From an uncultured Candidatus Neoarthromitus sp. (GTDB lineage: Bacteria; Bacillota; Clostridia; Clostridiales; Clostridiaceae), in contig CALADQ010000004.1 in NCBI GenBank assembly GCA_937890765.1, forward strand, positions 58,159 to 122,158: 64,000 bases of DNA, given 5' to 3'. Under the pieces are notes generated by a model. That model did not search any database. It was given only the letters and a program-made list of their open reading frames with translations, and was not told the origin of the DNA. The translations under genes and the position numbers were made by a program. Shown in pieces: positions 42,380 through 52,055 of the stretch; position 1 is the first letter of the stretch, and each line of letters begins with the position of its first letter.

Positions 42380-45300
42380 ATGTTTATCAAAGATATGTTT
42401 GTTAAAGATATTCAGAGAAATATTAAAGATGTTGTTAAAGTTTTTGGTGACGAATCAAATGAATTTGTTGAAATTGATGAGTATGTTGTAACTAAAGAAA
42501 TTTTTGAATGTTTAAAAAGTTTTGTACGCTCGTATAAAAATACTTTTTTAAATTCTAGTGATGAAATAGGATTTTGGATTTCTGGATTTTTTGGAAGTGG
42601 GAAATCACATTTTCTTAAAATCTTGTATTACATATTGAAAAATTTTTATGTTTTAAATTTAATTAAGAACAATGAATGTTTAAATTGTTTGATTGAGGAT
42701 TTTGAATTTTTGAATTCAATTGATAAAGAAGTTGTTTTGTTTAATATTGATTCAAAAAATAGAAAAGATGATTCGATGTTAGATATTTTTGTGAATGAGT
42801 TTAATTCGCTTAGAGGGTTTTCTAAAAATTATGGTTTTATTTGCGAAATTGAAGAGCAGCTTTTGAAGGATTGTGTTTTTGAAAAATTTAAGAATTATTT
42901 TTTTGAAATTTGTGGGTTGGAATGGGAATTTGCTAGAGAAGAATTTTATTTTCATAAAGAGTGTTTGTTTAAAGCGTTGGGATTTGTTAAAGGATTTAAT
43001 GATTTGAAAGCTGAAAAATATTTTTTGGATGCTCAAAAAAATTATAAAATGAACATTGAGAAGTTTGGAAATAAAGTTTGTGATTATGTTAAATCAAAAG
43101 GTGATAATTTTACGTTGACTTTTATGGTCGATGAGGTTTCTCAATTTATTTCAGACGATTTAAACAAAATATTAAATCTTCAAACTATAGTCGAAGAGTT
43201 GTCCGTTAAATGTTCAGGAAAAGTTTTTGTGGTTGTTACGAGTCATGTTGACATTACGTCGATTGTCGTAAATAAAAAATATGATTTTTCAAAAATTCAA
43301 GGAAGGTTTAAAACTAAATTGAATTTGTCTAGCGTTAATGTTGATGAAGTTTTGTACAAAAGGTTGTTGTTGAAAAATGATGGATACAAATCTGTTATTT
43401 TGAAAATGTATTACAACAAAAAATTTTTTTTGAAAAATATTTTGGATTTTGATATAATTTCTGATTTCGAGTTTTCAAAAATGTCAGAATACGAATTTGT
43501 TTCGGCATATCCATTTTTTCCATATCAGTTGGCTTTGCTTAGAGATTCAATACAATTTATGATTAAAAATAATGTGATTAGTGAAGATTTTTCAGGTGGT
43601 GAAAGAAGTTTTATAAATTTTTTTCAGAGAGTTCTGATTGATATTAAAGATTGTGAAATTAACAGAGTCGTTCCTTTTTATATGTTTTATAATTCTGTGA
43701 GTGATTTTATAAATTATAATCATCAATATATATTTTCAATTCTTAATGAAAACAAAAATTTAACTGAATTTGATTTGAATGTTATGAAAACATTGTTTTT
43801 AATTAAGTATATTCTAAGCGTTGTGCCTACCATAAATACAATTTCATCTTTGATGATTTGCGATATTAATTCTAATGCAGATATGAAAATACAAGTTAGT
43901 GATTCTTTGTTGAGGCTTGTTAGCGAGGGATTTGTTAATAATGACGGTGATAAATTTTATTTTTTGTGCAAGGTGGAGCGTGATATAAATTCTAAAATTT
44001 TGAAAATCAATGTTGATTCGCACAACATAAAACAATTTTTGTGTGATGAAATTTTTAATAATGTTTTGAAATTTTCAAAAGTTAAATATAACAACAAAAT
44101 TTATTTTTCATTTAATCAACACTTAGATGAAATAAATTATAGAGTTTCTTCCAAAAATTTAATTGGCGTCAAAATCCTCACGACAAATTACAATGAAAAT
44201 TTTGATGTTGAATCACTTCGAGTTTTATCAAGCGTTGAAAATAATGTTATTGTTTATTTAAATTATGATAAAATTTTAATTAATGAAGTTAACTTGTATT
44301 TGAAACTTGAAAAATTTTTGAGATATAACACATCAAATTTAAAATCTGAATTTTTGGAAATTTTAAATTTCAAACAAGAAGAATTGAAAAATAGATTTGA
44401 ACGAATAAAAATTTTGATAAATAATTCTATCAAAAATTCTTTTGTCTTTGTGAATGGCGAAAAAATTACTTCAAATTTTTTAAATGTGGATAACATTTTA
44501 AAAAATGCAATTACTCGCCTTATTTTTTGCAGGTTTAATAAGTTTAATTACATAAATAAATTTGTTGATAGCTCGAAAAAATTTGTCGAAATTTCATTAA
44601 ATGAAATTGAATTAAACGAAATTTCAAAAACTAATCATCTTTTTGTAAATGAATTGTTAGATTTTATAAATAAATTTGAGTCCTTAAAGTTTTCTGAATT
44701 GGTGGTACATTTTAAAAACATACCTTACGGATTTAGCAAGTATGATGTGCTTTTGGCATTGGTACATTTAATTAAATTGAAAAAAGTTTCTTCAAATTGT
44801 GAAGTCCATGAAATAATAAATGGTTTTTCACAAAAAAATTTTTTGGAAAAATTTAAAATCTTCAGAGTAAATGAAGTTAGCGTTAAAGATTTTTCTTTGT
44901 GTAAAAGAATTTTGGGAGAAGTATTTAACAAAAAATATTTGCTAAATAATTTTAATGAATTTTATTTGGAGTGTATTGAAGATTTTAAAAATTTAAATTT
45001 AAAATTATTGGAAGTTAAAGAGCTTGCTTTTGAAAATGAAAAATACCCATCAAAAAATCTCATTAAGTCCATAGATGATTTTTTAAATAGGATTTTTGGA
45101 AGTTCTCAACGTGAATTTATAGATTTAGTTAAAGGTAACGAGGATTTTTTAAATTCTTTTGAGGATTTTGAAGTTGTTTGTAATTTTTATAAAAGCGTTC
45201 AATTTAACATTTTTAAAGATGGAATAATTTTGAGTGAATTGTATGTTAAAGACAAAAATTTTATAGAAGACGGTGAAATTTTGAAAATTTATAATGAAAT

Positions 45301-45565
45301 TAAAACAATTTTAGAAAGCGATTATCCCTATAATAAAATTTCTAAATTGAAAATTTTAATAAATAGATTTTGGGAATTGCACAAAAAAATTTTGAATGAA
45401 GCAATTTTAAATGTAAATAGTTTTATAGATGATGAAATTTTGAAAAATTTAAATTTGGATTTGGTTGTTGAATTGAAAAATAAACTTGCAAGTTCTATTA
45501 GTTTGTTTGATGTTTACGGGATTAAAATGGAAAGTATTTTTTTGAAAAACAAAATTTTAAATTGA
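42380..45565 (+). CDS. brxC: BREX system P-loop ATPase BrxC-like
   Basis: A 1061-residue protein with the BrxC/PglY (DUF499-type) N-terminus: MFIKDMFVKDIQRNIKDVVKV, then the Walker A GFFGSGKSH at 69-77 and a Walker B strand with D251-E252 (FMVDEVSQF), followed by VVVTSHVDI. The large C-terminal half is lysine/asparagine-rich and helical. BrxC is a core ATPase of BREX phage-exclusion systems and is commonly near 1200 residues, so this copy is slightly short. GAGGTG precedes the ATG. It is followed after 20 bases by a PglX gene. No pglZ, brxA, brxB or brxL is adjacent. Confidence 0.85.
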   Translation: MFIKDMFVKDIQRNIKDVVKVFGDESNEFVEIDEYVVTKEIFECLKSFVRSYKNTFLNSSDEIGFWISGFFGSGKSHFLKILYYILKNFYVLNLIKNNECLNCLIEDFEFLNSIDKEVVLFNIDSKNRKDDSMLDIFVNEFNSLRGFSKNYGFICEIEEQLLKDCVFEKFKNYFFEICGLEWEFAREEFYFHKECLFKALGFVKGFNDLKAEKYFLDAQKNYKMNIEKFGNKVCDYVKSKGDNFTLTFMVDEVSQFISDDLNKILNLQTIVEELSVKCSGKVFVVVTSHVDITSIVVNKKYDFSKIQGRFKTKLNLSSVNVDEVLYKRLLLKNDGYKSVILKMYYNKKFFLKNILDFDIISDFEFSKMSEYEFVSAYPFFPYQLALLRDSIQFMIKNNVISEDFSGGERSFINFFQRVLIDIKDCEINRVVPFYMFYNSVSDFINYNHQYIFSILNENKNLTEFDLNVMKTLFLIKYILSVVPTINTISSLMICDINSNADMKIQVSDSLLRLVSEGFVNNDGDKFYFLCKVERDINSKILKINVDSHNIKQFLCDEIFNNVLKFSKVKYNNKIYFSFNQHLDEINYRVSSKNLIGVKILTTNYNENFDVESLRVLSSVENNVIVYLNYDKILINEVNLYLKLEKFLRYNTSNLKSEFLEILNFKQEELKNRFERIKILINNSIKNSFVFVNGEKITSNFLNVDNILKNAITRLIFCRFNKFNYINKFVDSSKKFVEISLNEIELNEISKTNHLFVNELLDFINKFESLKFSELVVHFKNIPYGFSKYDVLLALVHLIKLKKVSSNCEVHEIINGFSQKNFLEKFKIFRVNEVSVKDFSLCKRILGEVFNKKYLLNNFNEFYLECIEDFKNLNLKLLEVKELAFENEKYPSKNLIKSIDDFLNRIFGSSQREFIDLVKGNEDFLNSFEDFEVVCNFYKSVQFNIFKDGIILSELYVKDKNFIEDGEILKIYNEIKTILESDYPYNKISKLKILINRFWELHKKILNEAILNVNSFIDDEILKNLNLDLVVELKNKLASSISLFDVYGIKMESIFLKNKILN

Positions 45566-45585
45566 TTTGAAAAGGATTTATTATT

Positions 45586-48500
45586 ATGAATAAAAGTGTC
45601 GTCAAAAATTTTGCAGTTTGGGCGAGAAAAAGTTTAATAAAAGAGATAACGGACAGGCTTATGCTCATCGGAATTACAAAAAATGAAATTAAAAATAATA
45701 TTTCGCTTAACACTGATTACGTTGAATATGAAATAGGAAATATGCAAACACATAAAATTTACGGTCATGATTGTGAAAAAAGAGAAGTCCTCGTTAAAAA
45801 AATTTTTGAACATGGTTTTGATAATGTTGTCGAAGAAGTTGCTTACACTTGGTTCAATAGAATAATTGCCGTACGATTTATGGAAATAAATGATTATATT
45901 CCCTCAGGAATACGAGTCCTATCGTCGTTAAACAAAAATAAAATTGAGCCGGATATTATAACTTATTTTAACGAACTTGACTTTGAAGTTGATGAAAAAT
46001 ATATTTTGGATTTGAAACTAAACAATAAGATAGATGAATTATTTAAATATTTGTTTATAAAACAGTGCGATTCACTTAACAAAATCCTTCCTGGACTTTT
46101 TAAAAAAACAAATGATTACATAAATATTTTGTTTCCTGTAAATTTGTCAAATGAAAATAGTTTTATAAGAAAAATAGTGAGTGATTTAGATGAAAAATAT
46201 TTTGTTGATAATGTTGAAATTATAGGTTGGCTTTATCAATATTACATAATTGAAAAGAAGGACGAAATATTTAAAAAATTAAAACAAAATATAAAAATCT
46301 CTAAGGAAAATATACCTCCTGTTACGCAAATCTTTACTCCAAAATGGATTGTTAAATATATGGTCGAAAATTCTCTAGGAAAATTTTATTTTGAAAATAA
46401 TAATGGATTTAATTTAATATCTAAACTTAAATATTATGTCGACACTCAAATTTCTAATGAAAAAACATTTCTTGGAATATCTCCTGAAGAAATTAAAATA
46501 ATCGATCCTTGTATGGGAAGTGGACATATTTTGGTTTACGCTTTTGATGTTTTGTTTGACATATACAAAGAAAATGGATATTTGGATAAAGATATTCCAT
46601 ATTTGATTTTTGAAAATAATCTTTTTGGAATTGATATTGATGATAGGGCGTATGAACTTGCTTACTTTGCGTTGATGATGAAGGGGCGAAGTAAGTACAG
46701 AAAGTTTTTCACAAAGAAGGATATAAAATTTAATTTTTATCCGATAGTTGAAAGCAATGAAATAATTGATGACGTAATTCAAAAAATTAATTTTAAAAAT
46801 GAAGAACAACGAAAATATTTTTTAGATTTGATGGAATTGTTTAGGGATTCAAAAGAATACGGTTCTCTTTTGTCAGCGAAGGAAATTAATTTTAACATTC
46901 TGAATGAAGAAAATATTTTTGAAAATCTTTCTCATAAAGAATGTGAAATTATTAAAACCATAATAGGAACTTCAAAAATTTTAAGTGATAATTATCATAT
47001 AGTCATAACAAATCCTCCTTATATGAGCAGTAGAGGAATGAGCGAAAAATTAACTTTGTATTTACGAGAAAATTATCCCAATAGTAAAATGGATTTATTT
47101 TCTGTATTTATTGAAAGAGGGTTTGAACTTACATACAAAAACGGATATAACGCTATGCTCACTATGCAATCTTGGATGTTCTTGTACAAATTTGAAAAAC
47201 TCAGAAAAATAATTTTTGAAAACAATACGATTGTTTCTCTTTTGCACATGGATAACAATGTAATGTCAATAGCTTTTGGAACAAGTGCAACGATTTTTAA
47301 AAAAGTTTTTATGGAAGATTATGAAGGCGTATACAACCATGTTAAATGCGAAGATTTAAACGAGGATGGAGAGCTTTTAGAATTTCCAGTATACAAAAAC
47401 AGAAATTCAAAAATAAAATTAAAATCATTTTATGACATTCCAGGATTTCCTTTAAATTATTGGATAAGTGATAGGGCACGAGAAGTTTTTAGACAGTACA
47501 AACCTTTAAAAGAATATTTTGAATTGAAGCAAGGGATGGCCACAACCGATAACAAAAGATTTATAAAATATTGGTACGAAATAGACAAAAATAAAATTGA
47601 GTTTGAATGTAAATCTCATGATGATTTATTTAAAGTAGATAAAAAATGGTTTCCTTATAATAAAGGTGGAGATTATAGAAAGTGGTATGGAAACAACGAA
47701 TACATAGTTAAGTACGAAAATTGCGGAGAAAATTTAATAGAATTCGTAAAAAATAAATATCCAAGAATAACTGACCCCGAGTTTGTAATTAAAAATAGGA
47801 AATTTTATTTCAAAAAGGGAATTACATGGTCTTTGTTTGGATTTAAAAATTTTGGCGTGAGATATAAAGATTACGGTTTTATATTTGACGTTTCAGGTTC
47901 GTCAATTTTTCCTGATGACAAATATGAAAAATATATTTTGGCATTTTTGTGTTCAAACGTTTGCTTTTATTTGTTATCGTCAATTGCACCAACAGTAAAT
48001 TTTCAAATAGGAAATGTTGGAGATCTTCCATTTATAATTGAAGATTCATATTTAGATGAAATAAATTTGCTTGCCAATAGAAATATATATTTGTGCAAAA
48101 GAGAATGGGATTTTTATGAAACGTCATGGGATTTTAAAACTCATCCTGCAATTTTATTTAAAGTAAGTTCAAGTTTAAAGGATTCATTCGAAAATTACAA
48201 AATTGAAATTCAAAATATGTTTAATGAAGTTAAGGAAAATGAAATTCGTTTAAATAAAATTTTTAAAGACATTTATGGATTTAGTGATGAGGTTTCTGAA
48301 TGCGTGGAAGATAAAGATGTTTCAATAAGAACAATTGATGAAAAAATTTTTGTTGAATCGTTCATTAGTTATTTTGTTGGATGCGTTTTTGGAAGATATT
48401 CTTTAGATTACGATTTTGTAATTGATGATAGCGATAAAATTTTTGAAAGAGAATACAAAAAGTTTTATCCAAAAGAGGATAATATATTGTTGGTTGCCCA

Positions 48501-49059
48501 AGAAGAATGTTTTAAAGATGATGTTTATAATTTGTTTGTGAAATTTATTTCAAATATTTTTGGAGAAAACAATTTGGAAGAAAATTTAAAATTCATTTGT
48601 GGGGCATTGAACTATAAAAGTTCAAATTATAGAGAAAATATAGTTCAATATTTTTTGAAAGATTTTTTTAAAAATCATTTTAAAACTTATAACAAAAGTC
48701 TAATTTATGCTGAATTTTATTCTGGAAAAAATAATGGAGTCAATGCCATTACATATTTGCACAGATTTTCAAAAGAAGATATTTTGAAATTAAAAGTCAA
48801 ATATTTAACTGTCTTTGAAAAAAGATACGAAAATGAAATTTTAAAATGTGATTTAAATAATGATAAAAATGAAATTCTTAAAATAAAAAAACGGAAAGAA
48901 AATTTAATTTTAAAGTTAGAGGAATGTAAAAAATATAGTGAATTTGTGAGAAATTTTATTGAATCCAATTTTAATTTTGAGGATTGTGATGGAACTTTTA
49001 ATTTGTATGAAAAATTGAAAAGTTTTTCGGATGAAAACTCTACAAAAATATTTAAATAG
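45586..49059 (+). CDS. pglX: BREX adenine-specific DNA methyltransferase PglX-like
   Basis: A 1157-residue protein. The N-terminus (VKNFAVWARKSLIKEITDR) and YTWFNRIIAVRFMEINDY are diagnostic of BREX PglX. Methyltransferase motif I reads DPCMGSG at 307-313 and the catalytic motif IV NPPY is at 476-479, so it is predicted to be active as an N6-adenine methylase. The C-terminal half holds the target-recognition region and a lysine-rich coiled end. In BREX, PglX marks self DNA and is also needed for phage exclusion. AAAGGA precedes the ATG. It forms a two-gene unit with brxC. Restriction type IIG enzymes are related, but no nuclease motif is evident here. Confidence 0.9.
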   Translation: MNKSVVKNFAVWARKSLIKEITDRLMLIGITKNEIKNNISLNTDYVEYEIGNMQTHKIYGHDCEKREVLVKKIFEHGFDNVVEEVAYTWFNRIIAVRFMEINDYIPSGIRVLSSLNKNKIEPDIITYFNELDFEVDEKYILDLKLNNKIDELFKYLFIKQCDSLNKILPGLFKKTNDYINILFPVNLSNENSFIRKIVSDLDEKYFVDNVEIIGWLYQYYIIEKKDEIFKKLKQNIKISKENIPPVTQIFTPKWIVKYMVENSLGKFYFENNNGFNLISKLKYYVDTQISNEKTFLGISPEEIKIIDPCMGSGHILVYAFDVLFDIYKENGYLDKDIPYLIFENNLFGIDIDDRAYELAYFALMMKGRSKYRKFFTKKDIKFNFYPIVESNEIIDDVIQKINFKNEEQRKYFLDLMELFRDSKEYGSLLSAKEINFNILNEENIFENLSHKECEIIKTIIGTSKILSDNYHIVITNPPYMSSRGMSEKLTLYLRENYPNSKMDLFSVFIERGFELTYKNGYNAMLTMQSWMFLYKFEKLRKIIFENNTIVSLLHMDNNVMSIAFGTSATIFKKVFMEDYEGVYNHVKCEDLNEDGELLEFPVYKNRNSKIKLKSFYDIPGFPLNYWISDRAREVFRQYKPLKEYFELKQGMATTDNKRFIKYWYEIDKNKIEFECKSHDDLFKVDKKWFPYNKGGDYRKWYGNNEYIVKYENCGENLIEFVKNKYPRITDPEFVIKNRKFYFKKGITWSLFGFKNFGVRYKDYGFIFDVSGSSIFPDDKYEKYILAFLCSNVCFYLLSSIAPTVNFQIGNVGDLPFIIEDSYLDEINLLANRNIYLCKREWDFYETSWDFKTHPAILFKVSSSLKDSFENYKIEIQNMFNEVKENEIRLNKIFKDIYGFSDEVSECVEDKDVSIRTIDEKIFVESFISYFVGCVFGRYSLDYDFVIDDSDKIFEREYKKFYPKEDNILLVAQEECFKDDVYNLFVKFISNIFGENNLEENLKFICGALNYKSSNYRENIVQYFLKDFFKNHFKTYNKSLIYAEFYSGKNNGVNAITYLHRFSKEDILKLKVKYLTVFEKRYENEILKCDLNNDKNEILKIKKRKENLILKLEECKKYSEFVRNFIESNFNFEDCDGTFNLYEKLKSFSDENSTKIFK

Positions 49060-49103
49060 AATTTTTATTATACTAAATTTTGGTAAATTTAAGTCATTTT
49101 TAG

Positions 49104-49133
49104 TTGAATACAAGTTAATAAATAAAGTATAAT
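49104..49133 (+). promoter_or_regulatory. Promoter for the triple-tyrosine repeat protein
   Basis: TTGAAT (49104-49109) and TATAAT (49128-49133) are 18 bases apart. This separates the next gene from the BREX pair and predicts a leader of about 85 bases. Confidence 0.6.
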
Positions 49134-49226
49134 TAGCCTATGTGTTCTCTGAAAATTATTAAAATTTAGTTTGTATGTATTAGTTAAAGAGTTAATTTGA
49201 AGTTTAGAATTTAAGGGGGATAAACA

Positions 49227-51257
49227 GTGAACGAATTAGATGTAAATTTTAGTTTAGCATCTCCTCAAGATAAAAATATTCCGATAGATATAATAGTTTC
49301 TAGTTTGGAAGAAGAGATGGTTTATAGATTTTGTGTTGGGATTAATGGCATTTGGTTTACGATACAAGATTTTTCTGAAAAGAAACAAGCAAGTTGGACT
49401 CCAGAAGAGTATGGAAACTACATAGTGATGGTGCAAGCTAAGAAAATTTCGAGTAAAAAAGCGTTTGATTATATAACTAGGGTAAATTATACAATCGGAC
49501 AAGATTTTGAAGATGAAAAGATAATAGAGTCTATAAAACTTGATAAAGAGTGTTACACAGTTGGAGATAAGTTATGTTTAGTTGTTAATTCAACATATTC
49601 TCCTAGTTTATATAAATTTTGGATCAATGGCGAATATGGATGGGAGCTATTGAAAGATTATACATCAGACGAAAAACTTGTTTTAACTCTAAATGAAGTT
49701 GGTGAGAAAGAAATTCTCGTTCAATGTAAGAGATATAATTCTGAAAATAATTTTGATGATTTTTCTACGGTTAAATTTTACGTTTATGAATCTGTGAAAA
49801 TAGAAATTACTTCTTTGAAAAGTCTTAATAACGGACTTATAGCAGGAGAGGAATTAATTTTTCAATGTGATATTAATAATGAAGAATTAAAAACGGTTTT
49901 GTATAAATTTTTAGTTATAGACGATAGAGGAAATGTAAATGTTGTTCAAGATTATTCCACTAAAAGTATGGTTTCTTTTATAGAAAATAATAGCGGAAGT
50001 TTTAAGCTTTTAGTCTTGGTTAAGGACATGTATTCAATAAATAATTATGATGATCGAGCTATTATTTTGTACGAAGTTAAACCTTATAACGAGATACATA
50101 TTTTAGATTTTTCTGCTGATTTGAGTTCACCACATTACACAGGTCATTCAGTTATGTTTAACGTTCAAGTTGAGGGTGGAAAAAATTTGATGTTTAAATA
50201 TGTGATTAATGGTCCGAGTGTTGATGAAGAATTATTTTTAGAAGAGAGTGGATATATAAGAGAAAATTTTTATCAGTGGATACCTAAAGTTCCTGGACGT
50301 TATAAAGCGAGTGTTTACATAAAAGATGAGAGCAATACTCATGGATATGATGTGTTTAAAGAAATTGATTTTGAAGTACTTCAATATTCTTCTCAAATTG
50401 TAAAAATTTTAGATGTGCAAATTGACTCTTATGAAAAACATATTAAAGATAAGCCAATTGGAATAGTTGTTAAAGCTGAAGGTGGATTAAAACTTCAATA
50501 TAGTTTTGTTATTACGAAAGAGAACAAGGAAATAGGGTTTATTGATTATGGAGATAAGAATTTTTTGACTTTTATACCTCAAGAGTCGGGTTATTATGAA
50601 TTAGAGATAAAAGTTAAAGATGCTTTTTCTGTTCAAGAATATGATGCGTCTACGATTTTGCATTTTAAAGTTTGGGATTATTATCCTGCAAAAATAGATT
50701 ATATTTTGTATAAAAATCAAGAATGTTATATGGTTGGGGAGCCTTTAATATTTAATATAGTTGCACAAAATACAAAAAATATTTTAGTTAAATATATTTT
50801 TTCAGTAGATGAACATATTATTGATGAAACTGAATTTGAAAATAATATAACTTTTGAATATGTTCCAACTGTAAAAGGAAAATACAAATTAGTTGCTATT
50901 GCAAAGAATAAAGATTCTAAACTTGAGTATGATAGCAAGAAAGAAGTTAAAGTTTATGTTCAAGATTCACTTCCTGTTTCAAATACTCAAATAATTTGTG
51001 AAGCAAATGAAGAAGATTTATTAGTCAACAATTCAATATTTTTTGTTGTTAATGCAGAAGGTGGAAGAGATATAGGATATGAATTTTATTTAATGGAACA
51101 GGGGCAATGGAGGAGAGTTCAAGTTTATAGTAGGAAAAACACTTATAGTTTTATACCGTTTAAGGCTGGAGATTATAAGTTATTAGTGTTAACAAAAAGT
51201 GAATATAAAATATGTAGTTATGAAGATTATTGTATTTATGAATTTAAAGTAACTTAA
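49227..51257 (+). CDS. Triple-tyrosine (Y_Y_Y) repeat protein
   Basis: A 676-residue protein made of about seven repeats of roughly 95 residues. Each repeat carries the pattern 'YKF-x-I...W...F-x-P-x-x-x-G-x-Y-x-(L/V)-x-V-x-(A/V)-K' seen in triple-tyrosine motif domains, for example FTIQDFSEKKQASWTPEEYG in the first. There is no signal peptide or membrane anchor. Related clostridial proteins occur near wall-active enzymes, but no function is known. It starts with GTG at 49227 after GGGGGAT. A transglycosylase follows. Confidence 0.75.
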   Translation: MNELDVNFSLASPQDKNIPIDIIVSSLEEEMVYRFCVGINGIWFTIQDFSEKKQASWTPEEYGNYIVMVQAKKISSKKAFDYITRVNYTIGQDFEDEKIIESIKLDKECYTVGDKLCLVVNSTYSPSLYKFWINGEYGWELLKDYTSDEKLVLTLNEVGEKEILVQCKRYNSENNFDDFSTVKFYVYESVKIEITSLKSLNNGLIAGEELIFQCDINNEELKTVLYKFLVIDDRGNVNVVQDYSTKSMVSFIENNSGSFKLLVLVKDMYSINNYDDRAIILYEVKPYNEIHILDFSADLSSPHYTGHSVMFNVQVEGGKNLMFKYVINGPSVDEELFLEESGYIRENFYQWIPKVPGRYKASVYIKDESNTHGYDVFKEIDFEVLQYSSQIVKILDVQIDSYEKHIKDKPIGIVVKAEGGLKLQYSFVITKENKEIGFIDYGDKNFLTFIPQESGYYELEIKVKDAFSVQEYDASTILHFKVWDYYPAKIDYILYKNQECYMVGEPLIFNIVAQNTKNILVKYIFSVDEHIIDETEFENNITFEYVPTVKGKYKLVAIAKNKDSKLEYDSKKEVKVYVQDSLPVSNTQIICEANEEDLLVNNSIFFVVNAEGGRDIGYEFYLMEQGQWRRVQVYSRKNTYSFIPFKAGDYKLLVLTKSEYKICSYEDYCIYEFKVT

Positions 51258-51286
51258 AAAAAATTTTTTGTATAAATTCTTTCTAA

Positions 51287-51312
51287 AATACTAAAGCTAA
51301 AGCTAAAGTATT
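51287..51312 (+). repeat. Hexamer triplet inside a hairpin before the transglycosylase
   Basis: CTAAAG is repeated three times in tandem (51291-51308). The block is flanked by AATACT and AGTATT (51287-51292 and 51307-51312), which can pair, placing a stem-loop just before the TAGGAGG ribosome site. Confidence 0.6.
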
Positions 51313-51333
51313 CTAGGAGGAATTTTTTAATAT

Positions 51334-51972
51334 ATGGGTATAAAAAATATTGTAGGAGTTTGTGCCGTCGGAATGTTCGCTATGCAATTAGGTTTTTTAT
51401 CTAGGGTTTGTAATTCATATGCTTCAAGTATTTATGATTATAATGTTTCGATGGGTTTAAATTATTTAAATGTACATAAAAAAATTTATAGATTAAACAT
51501 ATCAGGTGAAGAGGGTGGATTTAATATACCTGATGAAGATATGAGTAAATTGGGATTTCCATTGCTTAATGGAGATAAAATTAAAAATGCGATAAATATT
51601 TCTGCAGATAAATATGGTATTGATGAAAAATTAATTATGTCTCTTATAAAGCAAGAATCTAATTTTGATCCGAATTGTGTATCTCATGCTGGGGCGATTG
51701 GGCTTATGCAAATTATGCCTAACACTATAAGGAAATTTGATGTTAAAGATCCTTATGATGTGTATGAAAATATTGATGCTGGTACAAAACATCTTAAGGG
51801 AATGATAGAAAGATATAAAGGAGATTTAGTTAAAGCTATTGCAGCTTATAATTGTGGAGGAAATGCTTTAGATAAAAGTGGATTTCAATCTTTAGATGAT
51901 GTTTCAATGCTTCCGAAGGAAACGCGAATACATGTTACGAAAGTTTTCTACTATTACAATAATGAATTTTAG
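51334..51972 (+). CDS. Lytic transglycosylase (SLT family)
   Basis: A 212-residue protein with an N-terminal hydrophobic signal/anchor segment (about 5-30) and a C-terminal SLT domain. The catalytic glutamate is E108 in LIKQESNFDPNCVSHAGAIGLMQIMP, followed by the family's AYNCGGNA segment. It cleaves glycan strands of peptidoglycan to form anhydromuramic ends, acting outside the membrane, possibly for wall turnover, flagellar passage or spore formation. TAGGAGGA precedes the ATG. Confidence 0.93.
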   Translation: MGIKNIVGVCAVGMFAMQLGFLSRVCNSYASSIYDYNVSMGLNYLNVHKKIYRLNISGEEGGFNIPDEDMSKLGFPLLNGDKIKNAINISADKYGIDEKLIMSLIKQESNFDPNCVSHAGAIGLMQIMPNTIRKFDVKDPYDVYENIDAGTKHLKGMIERYKGDLVKAIAAYNCGGNALDKSGFQSLDDVSMLPKETRIHVTKVFYYYNNEF

Positions 51973-51998
51973 GCGACTCTATTTTGGAGTCGCTTTTT
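51973..51998 (+). terminator. Terminator after the transglycosylase
   Basis: A perfect 7-base G/C-rich stem GCGACTC/GAGTCGC (51973-51979 and 51987-51993) is followed by five T, right at the stop codon. Confidence 0.93.
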
Positions 51999-52005
51999 AA
52001 ATTTT

Positions 52006-52034
52006 TTTATTTGTAGTAAAATGATTCTTATAAT
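52006..52034 (+). promoter_or_regulatory. Promoter for the rsuA-pcrA-ligA unit
   Basis: TTTATT (52006-52011) and TATAAT (52029-52034) are 17 bases apart, 21 bases before the first gene. Confidence 0.55.
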
Positions 52035-52055
52035 TTTAAATTGTAAGAGGATTTT

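Noticed and set aside
46414..46809. Minus-strand open frame of 131 codons inside pglX
   Set aside because: It is antisense to the methyltransferase motif region, with F/I/N-rich noise composition and no start signals.
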